Origin: Canna indica
Taxonomy: Eukaryota; Streptophyta; Magnoliopsida; Zingiberales; Cannaceae
Reading direction: 5' to 3'
Assembly (NCBI GenBank): GCA_034359265.1
Contig: CP136890.1
Location: forward strand, 84,469,501 to 84,533,500
Length of the DNA: 64,000 nt
The notes beneath the pieces were generated by a model that had not been told where the DNA came from, ran no database searches, and saw only the letters and a program-made list of their open reading frames with translations. The stretch's first letter is position 1. Every line of letters starts with the position of its first letter. Below are positions 11,989-23,500 of this stretch, one piece after another. A program made the translations under genes and the position numbers.

Positions 11989-12435
11989 ATTTTTGCCCTC
12001 TAACTATTGAAAATGAGGTAAAAATACCTCTAAACTTTTCTTTTATTGATTTTTACTCTTAAACAAACGAAAACAGCTGAAAAATACACTCGAACTATTA
12101 GAAATGAGTACAAATACCTAAATTTATTTTTTGATAAATTTTTTACCCATAAACAAACGAAAATAATTGGAAAACACTAGTATTTTTACCAATTTCTAAG
12201 GGAAAAAATCATTTCTACCTTTTAGACATGGGTATAAATACTGATATTTTTTAATTATTTTCATTTTGTCTAAGAGTTAAAAACTTATCAAAAAAATATT
12301 TAATAGTGTTTTTATCCATTTCTAATAGTTTGAGAGCATTTTTCAATCGTTTTCGTTTGTTTAAGAGTAAGAATCAACTAAAGAAGAATTTAAGAGTATT
12401 TTTATCTTATTTTTAATAATTAGAAGGCAAAAATC
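11989..12435. repeat. Fold-back element 2, same family as the one at 11541
   Basis: Starts GATTTTTGCCCTCTAACTA and ends TTAGAAGGCAAAAATC. The two arms are inverted copies and align with the neighbouring element 43 bp away. It contains recurring AAACAAACGAAAA motifs. Confidence 0.7.
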
Positions 12436-12683
12436 ATTCTTAATCCTAAATATATTTATAATGTTGGATATAATTCTTTTCCTCCTCAACTCCTTAAATA
12501 ATTTTATTTTTTTAAATTTTTAAATTAATTTTATATTGTATTATGTAAAAAATTTATTTACATCCCACTTTTAAAAAAATAGTATTGATTAATAAGAATA
12601 GTACATATATAATTTGGATTTGAATCAAATCCAAGAATTTGACCCAATCAAGTTTTTAGTTGATCAGGCCGACTTGATCAATC

Positions 12684-13033
12684 CTACGGGTGTCCATTAT
12701 TCGGTTCACACCAAACTAAATCGAAAAATCGAACCAAATTTTTTGGTTCGGTTCGGTTTCAACGGTTGCAAGTTCAGTTCTTGACCCGAAAATCAAATTA
12801 ATTAAAAAATTATATATATATATAACCCGGGTAAGTAAATAAGTATTGGGTAATAATTTTTAATAATTAAAATTTTAATTTTCGGGTTGAAAATTGAATC
12901 GAACCGAATAATTTCGGTTCGGGTTAGATCGGTTTAGGCATAATTCGATTCGGATTCGAGTTGAAATTTCAGTATGAAAATTTTTTTGGTTCGGTTTAAT
13001 TCGATTCGATTTGAACCGAATGGACAGCCATAG
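12684..13033. mobile_element. hAT-type MITE, 350 bp
   Basis: Inverted ends CTACGGGTGTCCATT...CGGTTCA and ...TGAACCGAATGGACAGCCATAG enclose CGGTTCGGTT-type subterminal repeats and an AT-rich core. The flanking octamers GATCAATC and GTCAATTC resemble each other, so the target duplication is at best degraded. Confidence 0.7.
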
Positions 13034-13698
13034 TCAATTCGACCCGGTTAGTAAATGAATAATTTATTTAGGATATTTAAAAATCTTCAAAGTTTTTGAA
13101 TAATTAAATAAAATATATGAGTGAGCAAATTTCATTTGTGACATAATTATAGTTTGTTTGTTTCACATTTTATGATTTCAAAAATGCTTTTCTAAGTATT
13201 TAAATATTTTCTATTAAAATACAATCTACTTACTTAAACCATGACCAATGAACTAATGATTCTTGCTATTTAAAGAAAGATCACAAGAATTAAAATGAAG
13301 TACAAAGTACTACATTCATGTTGTCTTCTAATTCTCATTGGATGAAATGAAATGGCCAACTGGGATAATTAATCCAACAAAAAAATTGGAGATGGGAACC
13401 TTTCATCTTATTGTTGGACCACCTTTAGCAGCATTTAATTAAAGTAAATATAGATCACAATTACTTGCATTCAAGATGTCCATTAGGCCCCAATTTTCTT
13501 TAATTTGGACTTCTGTTTCAATTAATTTGGACCGGCTATGATGAAAAGCCTGTGAACTAATTGGAGCTCCATAATTATTTAAATCATCCCGGACTAAGAG
13601 CAAATATAAACCCAAATGACTAACATCAAATCTAAGATCTCGTTTGATTAACACACCTTCCTACAAAAAGTAAAAGTTCCCGAGTAGACAATTGCGAC
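13034..13698. other. Intergenic, nothing recognised
   Basis: AT-rich unique sequence between two MITEs. A 71-codon open frame at 13439-13654 on the minus strand has no recognisable family. Confidence 0.5.
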
Positions 13699-14177
13699 TA
13701 GAGATGGCAATAAATCGAGCTCGGGCCAAGTCTGACCATCTCCTAGCCAACTCGAAGATTTTTTTGATCGGCCCAGCCTAACTCGAGACCCGAACACCCG
13801 GGCTCGTGTAAGGTTCAAGGGGGGCTCGGGACCAGCTCAACATAAAAAAATAAAAATTAAAAAATTAGATAATTAAATAATTGATTAAATATATATTTAA
13901 AAATGTGAAATATTATTAAGTAAATAATTAAAAAATTAAAAATATTGAATTAAACATTTATTTAAAGTATTTTAAAAAATAAACTATTTATTTATTTATT
14001 AAAAGACTATAAAAATCGGGCCATGTTGGACCGGGATTAGCGCGCGAGTCGGAGCCAACTATGGGTCAGGGCTGGGCACAGCCCATGTGCCCCAAAAGAA
14101 GCGATCGACCCGACTAAAATAAGAGGTCGGGCCAAATCCGACCGCCCACAAGCTGGTCTAGCTCATTGCCACCTCTA
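13699..14177. mobile_element. hAT-type MITE, 479 bp
   Basis: Terminal repeats TAGAGATGGCAAT and ATTGCCACCTCTA. The flanking octamers ATTGCGAC (13691-13698) and ATTACAAC (14178-14185) differ only by two G-to-A transitions, consistent with a decayed 8-bp target duplication. GC-richer ends contain GGGCTCGGG/TCGGGCC motifs around an AT-rich core. Confidence 0.82.
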
Positions 14178-14331
14178 ATTACAACCCAATTTGGTTAACA
14201 CACTTCCTGCGTTATATTTGAAAGAAAATATTTTTTCATCCTTATGTTTTTCTACTTTGACTCTTCCTTATTAATTTTTTCATTTTTTCCGTATATGCTA
14301 AATTATATATAATTATATTATATAATTTATA

Positions 14332-17210
14332 TCTATATATATATATATATAAACAAGAAATGACTCAAACTCTTCCCACTCCCTTGAATTTTTATCTTTA
14401 TTTTTACCTCATTTATATTTTTATTTTTACCCCTCTCCTCAAACTTTTCACACTTTCCTCACCTAAATTTCTCCTCCCAATTTTTTTACCGAACTTAAAT
14501 TCGTAACAAAAATATATACCCAACTTATTTTCTTTATATGCACTTATTTTGATATTTTTAATTTTGTACTTATTATTTTTTTGAATAATAATTGTAAATA
14601 TTTTATTTATTGAAGTTTTTTACATTAATTTTTTGGTTTTGAAATATTATTATTTGGATTTGTTATTGAAAAATAGTATTTCAAAATATAAAAAATTATG
14701 TAGTTTAGAATAATTTAAATATCTTATTTTCTATTTTTTCCAACTTATTATCTTATACATATATTATATTTGATTTTTATCCATAAAAATATTTTTTTAT
14801 TTTTTATCATTGAAATTCATATAAATTAATTTTTTAATGTATATATCTATTTTTTATATTTTTTTGTGTTTATGAATTTTTTTTTGTTGAAAAAACTTAA
14901 ATAATTTCAAATCTATTATATATGTAACATATCATTCCCGCATAAACTCCGTCCTCTCAAATATTTGCCACTTTTTCACCTAAATTTTTTATACCTAAAT
15001 TTTTCCTTCCAAATTTTTATTCCACTTAAATTTTGAATAAAATTTTTTACCCCACTTATTCTCTCTATATGCATCTATTTTGATATTCTTAATTTTGTAT
15101 TTATTGTTTTTTGAATAATAATTGTAAATATTTTTTATTTATTGAAGTTTTTTATATTAGTTTTATATTTATTATTTCCTTATTTTTATTTTAAGTTTAA
15201 CATTTACTTATAGTTATTTTAAATTAAATTATACAAATATACGTGCATACTTTTATAATTATATAAATCAAATTAAATTAATATATATTACTTCATGGTA
15301 TATTTATATATTATTATTTAAAATTGTAATTTAATTTAAATATCTTACTATTAATTTATATTATCATAAATATTTTTTTTTATAATATGATAATAATATT
15401 TTAACATATTCCTAAAAATATAGGTATAGAAATATTTAATTTTAATTATGGTTACAAATTTAATTTAAATTTAAAATAAAAATTAATTTAAGAAACGACT
15501 CCTTCCGGCCTAAACTCTTCCCATTCCCTTAAATTTTTATCTTTATTTTTACCTCATTTATATTTTTATTTTTACCCCTCTTAAACTTTTCCCACTTTTC
15601 TCACCTAAATTTTCCCTCCCAAATTTTTACCCAACTTAAATTCGTAACAAAAATATATACCCAACTTATTTTCTTTATATGCACCTATTTTAATATTTTT
15701 AATTTTATACTTATTATTTTTTTAATAATAATTATAAATATTTTATTTATTGAAGTTTTTTACATTAATTTTTTTATTTTGAAATATTATTTTTTGGATT
15801 TGTTATTGAAAAATAATATTTCAAAACCAAAAAAAAATTACTTAGTTTAGAATAATTTAAATATTTTATTTTCTATTTTTTTCAACTTATTATCTTATAC
15901 ATATATTATATTTGATTTTTATTCATAAAAATCTTTTTTTTTATTTTTATATTTTTTTATCATTGAAATTCATATATATTAATTTTTTAATGTATATATT
16001 TATTTTTTATATTATTTGTGTGCTTATGAAATATTATTTTTTCTTTATTTTTGAAAAAACTTAAATAATTTTAAATTTATTATATATATATAAGCAACAT
16101 ATCATTTCCGTCTAAACTCCATCACCTCTATTTTTGCCACTTTTCCACCTAAATTGTTTCCTTCCAAATCTTTATTCCACTTAAATTTAGAATAAAAGTT
16201 TTTACCCCACTTATTTTCTCTATATGCACCTATTTTGATATTCTTAGTTTTATATTTATTATTTTTTTAATAATAATTGTAAATATTTTTTATTTATTGA
16301 AGTTTTTTATAATAGTTTATATTTATTATTTTCTTATTTTTAGTTTAAGTTTAATTTTTACTTATAGTTATTTTAAATTAAATTAAATAAATATACATGC
16401 ACACTTTTATAATTATATAAATCAAATTAAATTAATATATATTACTTTATGGTATATTTATATATTATTATTTCAAATTTTAATTTAATTTAAATATCTT
16501 ACTATTAGTTTTTATTATCACAAAAATATTTTTTTATAATACGATCATAATATTTTAACATATTTCTAAAAATATAGGTATAGAAATATTTAATTTTTAA
16601 AATTTTAATTTTAATTATTGTTACAAATTTAATTTAAAATTAAAAATAAATATTAATTTATAATTGAAGTTTAAAATAATTATTTTTCTAAAAGTATAAA
16701 AAAATATTTTAAATTTATATTTATATAATTTTAAATTAAAATTATGTTACAAAATATGAAAATATCAAAAATAATAATAGACTATTATATTTATATATAA
16801 TAATATATTAAAAATATAAAATTTAATTTCAAACTTTTTTATAAAATATTAATAATATAGTAACTTATTCTTGAAAAATCTAAGTATACAATTATTTAAT
16901 TCTAATTTTTTATTTAAATTATTAAGAATATTAAATTATAGATAAAATTTAATTTACAATTTAAATTATAAATTAATTTACAATTAAAATTTTAAATAAC
17001 CATTTCCTAAAATTATAAAAATTAATTCTAAATTTAAATTTATCTAATTTCAAATTAAATTAATATTACAAAATATGAAAAATATCAGAATTTTTTATAT
17101 AAACTATTATGTTTGTATATAAACATATATTAAAAATATAATATTCAATTTCAATTTTTTTTATTTTAGAATTACAAATTAATCGTGCAAAGCACAGATA
17201 TTGCAGCTAG
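14332..17210 (+). mobile_element. Probable non-autonomous Helitron, 2.9 kb
   Basis: The right end has a short hairpin, CGTGCAAAGCACAG (from 17184), then ATATTGCAG and a terminal CTAG followed by T. This fits the plant Helitron 3' signature (stem-loop about 10 bases before CTRR, inserted between A and T). The proposed left end is the TC of ATCTATATATAT at 14332, preceded by A. No inverted ends or target duplication. The interior is more than 80% A+T, has no Rep/helicase frame and contains a tandem duplication of about 1.15 kb. The 3' end is more secure than the 5' end. Confidence 0.6.
14350..16650 (+). repeat. Two tandem copies of a 1.15-kb unit inside the Helitron
   Basis: Copy 1 runs about 14350-15484 and copy 2 about 15487-16650. 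Both carry CTCTTCCCA...CCCTT, a later ACATATCATT half-repeat, and the same downstream order of AT-rich blocks (AATCAAATTAAATTAATATA near 15270 and 16430). Each copy is itself two diverged half-units of about 580 bp. Confidence 0.75.
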
Positions 17211-18562
17211 TATTATTATATATGAAAAGTTATATTATGTTATATATATTTAATATTAATTTACAAATGAATGGTACTTCTTATGAATTAATTTTCTGTC
17301 AATTAAACCTTTTTTTTTTTTGTACTTTCTAGAAAATCTACATTGAAAAATAATTCATCGAAAGTATAAATTTTAACAAAAGAAATTACTTCGCAATCAA
17401 TCAAATAAGGCCTAGAATTATATTGCCATATCATTTCTAGAACACTGCAAATAAAATGCGTTCATAGATAAAATCTCATCCAAAAGAACTTGGGTGCCTC
17501 CTCTGTATCAAATTGGTCCCAGAAGCTTAAAGAACTGTATGTAACTGGTTATGCCAGGCATCATGCACGCACATAGGAAGCATGATGTACTGCCAATTGG
17601 GTCTACCACAAAAATGATGGAAAAAAAAGGGCATAACTTTGGACTAGTAAAGTTAAAAGTATAATGAAAATGATGATGATACCTGTGTTTGCATGGAATA
17701 AAGGTCTCTCAAACAACTTGCAACTTTAATCTTACTCTTCGGTTGTGGACATGAAGGGGCCAACTTTTGTGTTTTGTTTCTTCTTTATGCTTGCCATGTC
17801 CAAGCAAAGCATCATGTTTGAATATCTACATTTTACTCATTGGTCTCAAAGCAGAGGCTAGAATCCACTCCCCAACAAAAAGATGATGTGCAGATATTCT
17901 TTGCGGAGAGAAGACTGTGGTGAGGATCTCTCGCCGAGCATAGAAAATCTTGGAAGAAATTTTGTGGATGTACAGGATATTTGACTAACAATCAATGTGA
18001 ATTTTTTTTCATTGGATTAATCTGTTCACGTGTAGAAGAGAAACACAAATCGTCAAAAACTTTCGTTCCTTGAGGAAGAGATAAATGCCTCTCAAAAAGG
18101 GGAAGAGTAGCCCAAGCTAAAGAAAAAGCAACTTGAGAAGGGTGGAGCTGCCTATGAAATAATGAGAGCGTTGTTGGGCTCTTGGATGAGTTTTTTGTTG
18201 TAATATTTACCTTATTTTGTTGCAAAAATAACTACTGAGTTAGAACTAATGTGTTTTCTTTTTTACTCTTATCTTTATGTGTTTGTTAACTATAGATTGA
18301 TTAGACTAGTAATCAGTGAGGCCATGTGTGTAATGACTACTTAGTTACATAGATTATAACTTAGAACTAAATACCATGAGTTTGTTGACTATAGGTTGCT
18401 CAGCGATACAAATTGATGAGGTCCTATGCTTATGTGTTTGTTAATTATCCACTATACAAAATCAGATGCACTCTTAAATAGTAATCCATCCAAGTTCAAA
18501 CTCATGTTCAACAACCCACAACCCAACAATCTAACTAGCTCCTAGCTCCGAGAGCATTGTCC
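17211..18562. other. Intergenic, no gene recognised
   Basis: Unique AT-rich DNA. A 77-codon minus-strand open frame at 17992-18225 has no family resemblance. Between about 18260 and 18450 there are short degenerate repeats of TGTTTGTTAACTATAG. Confidence 0.5.
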
Positions 18563-18570
18563 AACTAGGG

Positions 18571-18965
18571 TAGGGGTGTAATCGAACCGAGCCGAGCTTG
18601 CATGTGCTCGAGCTCGGCTCGTTTAAGAAATGTCGAGCTCGAGCTAGGTCGAGCTTCAATATCTAGGCTTGATATTGGCTCGAGTTCGGCTAGAGCAACT
18701 TGAGCTCAGCTCGTTTATTTTTTTTCCAACTTGACCGAGCTTATTCAAGCTCAATTAAGCTCGACTCGACTTGAGTTTATGCCCGACCGATCTAAAATAT
18801 ATATTTATATAATTATATATAAGCTCGATTAGGCTCGCGAGCTGCTTGAGCTGAGTATTGGTTAGCTCGAGCTCGGTTCGAGCTCAATAAGATCGAGTGG
18901 AGTTCGAGTTTTCATCGAGTAAATCCCGAGTAGCTCACGAGCTGCTCGGCTCACTTGCACCCCTA
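18571..18965. mobile_element. hAT-type MITE, 395 bp, perfect 8-bp target duplication
   Basis: Ends TAGGGGTGTAATCGAACCGAGC and GCTCACTTGCACCCCTA. It is flanked by perfect octamers AACTAGGG at 18563-18570 and 18966-18973. Subterminal DNA is packed with GAGCTCG motifs. No coding capacity. Confidence 0.9.
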
Positions 18966-18973
18966 AACTAGGG

Positions 18974-19537
18974 GTAGACAAATTGATTTAGCGCATAAAA
19001 TAGTCATAAATAAACTCTAAACTTATGCAATACTTGGTCATATGAGAATAAAATCATCTTAGGTCCTTCAGCCCTTTGCTTTATGCATTATATGAAAATA
19101 GTTGTTCACAGAGTCTGAACTGGAATGGTTCCTTCGTCCTATTCTTTTCCTCCTATTCTTTTCCTCATTCCTCATTGTTCCTCTAATCTTTCTTTGCCTT
19201 CTGTTTGTTTATATTGTCTTTCTTTCCGACTAAATTCATCTTATTTTTACAGTCAACTCAATCAAATAACTGGCCCATAGCATTGAAAAACTGAAAAATA
19301 GCATATTTACTTGTAAATATAGCATTGAAATGAACAAAGGATATTGAAAGAATATACAAGCTTCATCTACATGTGAAAAACTGAAAAATTGCACACTTCT
19401 TCAAAAAGATAACTGATAAATGCATTAAATTATTAATATTTGTATGCTAAAAGAAGGCAATTTTCTAGACATTTAGGACATAACAAATTATATCGGCAAT
19501 GGACAATCTTAAATGTAAATAAATTGAATATAGTTCA
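18974..19537. other. Spacer downstream of the LRR gene (3' UTR and intergenic)
   Basis: Contains the presumed 3' untranslated region of the minus-strand LRR gene next to 19538. No other feature recognised. Confidence 0.5.
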
Positions 19538-20486
19538 TTAGAATAAAAACTCCGTGTCGGTCAGGTCAAGAACCTTATGAGTGCCCTTAGGCTTCGCCCC
19601 TGGCTTGAATTGGTTACCCTCAATGTACCTGTATCCAATTTTCTTGTAAATGTACTTTAAGTATAGCATTGACTTGTGTTGGAAACTTGGAATACAGAGT
19701 AATAAAGAAGCTTACAGCTCTTTCAAAAAGGGATGTTTATATAACCCATCTGGAATTCTCCCAGTAAATGTGTTATGGTCCAAGTATCTGAGAGGAAACA
19801 TAAATGAATGGATTTTGCATAAGAATGAAACTGGGTACTAAATGAGATTGAAGAAAAGAGAAATTTACAAACTTAGGACTGGACATATAGATTGTGGACT
19901 CACAAATAGGTCAACCGAGGAATATCAACAAGCTTTGGAGTTAGTGGCCCGGTCATCTTGTTGTATGATAGATACCTGTAACAATATGTAAGAAATGAGA
20001 TAGACAAAGCATACTGCATTAAATCAAGTTAATCTAGAATTATTAATTCACTCAAGATTGAACGCGTACAGAATTTCCAAGTTGGTCAGCTTTGCAAGCT
20101 GATCAGGCAATCCACCACCCATTTGGTTATTATTCAAGTACCTAAACAAAGTAACCACAGCATATAACAATGTAAATAATGCGACATTGGTAATGCAGTT
20201 AGATTTGATGAAGTACAGATAATGCACTTACAGGTTTCGGAGAGAAGGAAAGCCATCTCCATTGCGGATAAGATCTCTTAATGTTCCAGTTAAGTGATTG
20301 TTACCTACATCACTGGGCACGTATATACAGTTAATAACCTACTTTGTTTGCTTGCCGCAATGGCATATTGTCAAAAGAGGATAAGAGGAGATACTTAAGT
20401 ATCTGATAATCACAAAAGATTACTGGATGATCCTACCTGAAGGTCACCAATGTACAAAAGAACAAAAGCATTCATACAACGCAAAC

Positions 20487-20525
<39 letters not shown>

Positions 20526-23500
20526 ACTGTACAGGTGGCGCAAGTTTTTCAAGTTTCCAAGCTCAGGAGAAATTTTTCCAGTAAAACGATTCTCTTGAAG
20601 ATAGAGATAACGGAGTTCTTGAAGATTTGCGAGCTCCACGGGAATTTCACCTTTAAAATTGTTGAAGCTCAGGTACCTACAGCATTTTTTAGTCAATCAA
20701 CACAAATACAAAAAATCTCCACAGACAAAAAAACCCAATTGAAATGAACTTACAGATGAGTCAGTTTCTTCAATTCACCGATTTCAGGAGGAATGACATC
20801 TTGTAGCTTATTCCATCTCAGATTCCTAAGAAGCACAAAAAAGCATGGAAAGTGAAGCCATGATTTTATAAATATCCTTCAGTTTTGGCTTCAAACCAAA
20901 TAAAAACGATTGGTTACTCAAGAAACTGAGTTTTCACATTGTTCAGAGTAATATTCCATCTGAGAGTATAAACGTTAGTGTTTATTTTACAACAAATATT
21001 TGATCAGCTAAACTTTCTGTAGCAAATCACCATCCACACCAAAGCATAATACATTAACAAAATATAATAGGGATGAAGGTACAAATTACAAAACATGTTA
21101 TGAGTTCAATTTAATGAAGAGAATTAGGAGGAAATTTATGATGCCCGTATATTGTTAACAGACGAGAAACAAAGTACCATGAAATTTCTGAATATTCAAT
21201 AATAGAGAAGCAAACTAAAGCCTTAGTTCAAAAGAAATAAATAAGTCAAGTAACTTACAATATCTTAAGGTGTTTCAGCTGCCCAATCTGTGGAGGGATG
21301 GGACCAGTCAACTTGTTATTGTGAAGATCCCTGTCATTTGCAGTATGCAACATTAAAAGATTGCCTCTCTAAGATGAAGAGTAGTAAATTATAAATGAAA
21401 TTCTACTATGATAAATGCAAACCCATTTTGAATAATTGATGATGCAAGAGAGACTAAATTTACAAAACAGTCATTCTTCTTAAGATACTATCTAATTTTT
21501 TATGATTAGCCATTGGGTTGCTCAATTCATTTGACCCAAAACAATCAAACCTAAATTGGGTCAAGCCAAAAATTTCTGAAGAAATTTTACAAATCTAGCT
21601 GCACTAAATTTCAATTGAAGCCAAACTGAAATTACTCAGTTGAGTTTGATCTGATTTGCAATATATATATAATTTTTTTAAAAAAATCCTTATTACTAAT
21701 TACAAAATACAAAATACTGAAAGGTGATTAAGAAAAGCATAAATGTAACATTAACTAAAAATAAAACTTCATTTCTAGTTTGGCTCAATTTCAATTTATC
21801 AAACTAGAAATTCAACCAAAATAAATATGATTCATAATTTGAACAGAATCATTCTTTTAGAAAATTATATGATTTTGAATCGAAATAAAGGACACCCCTC
21901 ATTGACATGACCAAAATAAATATTCTTCCATTGATTAAGCAGAGAGATTACTTACAGTCTTGTAAGATCCAGAAGATTTGTAACAGCGGTAGGAAAAGGA
22001 CCAACAATTGATACTGCATAAACTTCCCTGCGAATGAAGGACTTATATAAGAGCTTTGAAATGGAATTTAGCACCAATTATAATGCCCTGTCTAAATTAC
22101 ATCCTATCCTTTGAAACATTTATCCAATATTAAAATTTATATTTTCCTTAAGATAGTCTAATTGTGGAAGCTCTTGGTAGACACAATTTACATGTCCATT
22201 AACCTAGAATGTCGTTTTTAGTTTCATTACAAATAGAGTTGAAACAAACGTATATAACTTCTAAAAGCAGTTAGTATTAAGAACTTTCAGGAATCAAAAC
22301 CACAAGGATGTCAAATTTTAGAGAAACATGGCATAACTTGGTTGATCTTTCACCAAGTTCCCTTTTTCCCAGGACTCTTCCCATTACTATTTTAAATGAT
22401 ATTTTGGCCAAATCGTCTTTGCTCAAAAATAAATAATTTCCAAAAGCTAAATCTTAAAAGTTTTCTTCAAAATCAGAATGTTTCATGGATTTACCAATGT
22501 TATGGTGCAGGATGCTTATTGCTGATTACACAAACATAAACTTATTTCAATGCACATATTAAGTTCCCTCAAATATTTCAAGATATCTATTAAAAAAATA
22601 CAAGACAGAACTAGATGTGTGTTCAGGATGCATACTGCTGATTAGAATCATCACAAACATAAAGTTATTTTAATGCAAATATTAAGTTTCTTCAATATTT
22701 CAAGATATCCATCAAAAAAGTACAAGACAGAAGCATATGTGTGGCCATGAAAACTAATTTCTTTTTAGATATATTGATGCTTAGGTATATCAGAACCATA
22801 ATGCAAATAAACATGTACCTAACCAAATTATGAGATATTTGTCCAGAGATTTCATATATATAAAAAGGCAACAGGAGACTGGATAAGAGAAGCTGAAAAC
22901 ATTCACACTGTTGGAACTTCTTTGTGTTTAACAAACTATAGATTTCCCAGTTGCCATGCAAAACTTACCATCAGATGCACAATTAATATATAGCAATTGC
23001 AAAGAATGAACTGGTTTATACTCTATAGAAAGCATATTGAAATGCTTAATTAAATTTCCAGTATATCAGATTGAAATTGGACAGGTACAATGAATATAAA
23101 GCCCATGAGGACTACATCCATGTTCTGCTGGAGATTAATACTAGTTCAGGTAGTGATATTAGACAAGAGAACAAAAGGATGTATTCAATCTTGATCTATG
23201 CAATTCTTAACTTATTCATCTTTATATTCTTCAAAAGCTAGTGAATCGCATATTCTTGGCAGTTATTGCATGAATCTCCTAATAGTGTGTTATGCAACTA
23301 GGTAACTTTCTTGCAAATCATCTGGAAGAGACTTGGCAATTGGCACATCAGTAAAGTTGCTCGTCCATTCCACTGCATCAAGAAAGACCAAGGTTCGGTT
23401 TATAAGAAGAGCATATTTGCTATGCAAGGGTCAGGTTGTGTTCATTGACCCTCCCAAGCCTCTATCAGCAGGAGCCTTGTGCACTAGCACAGCCCCATCC

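Noticed and set aside
21510..21905. Possible hAT MITE in an LRR-gene intron (GGGTTGCTCAATTCATTTGA ... GGACACCCCTCATTGAC).
   Set aside because: The ends do not pair convincingly and no target duplication is present.
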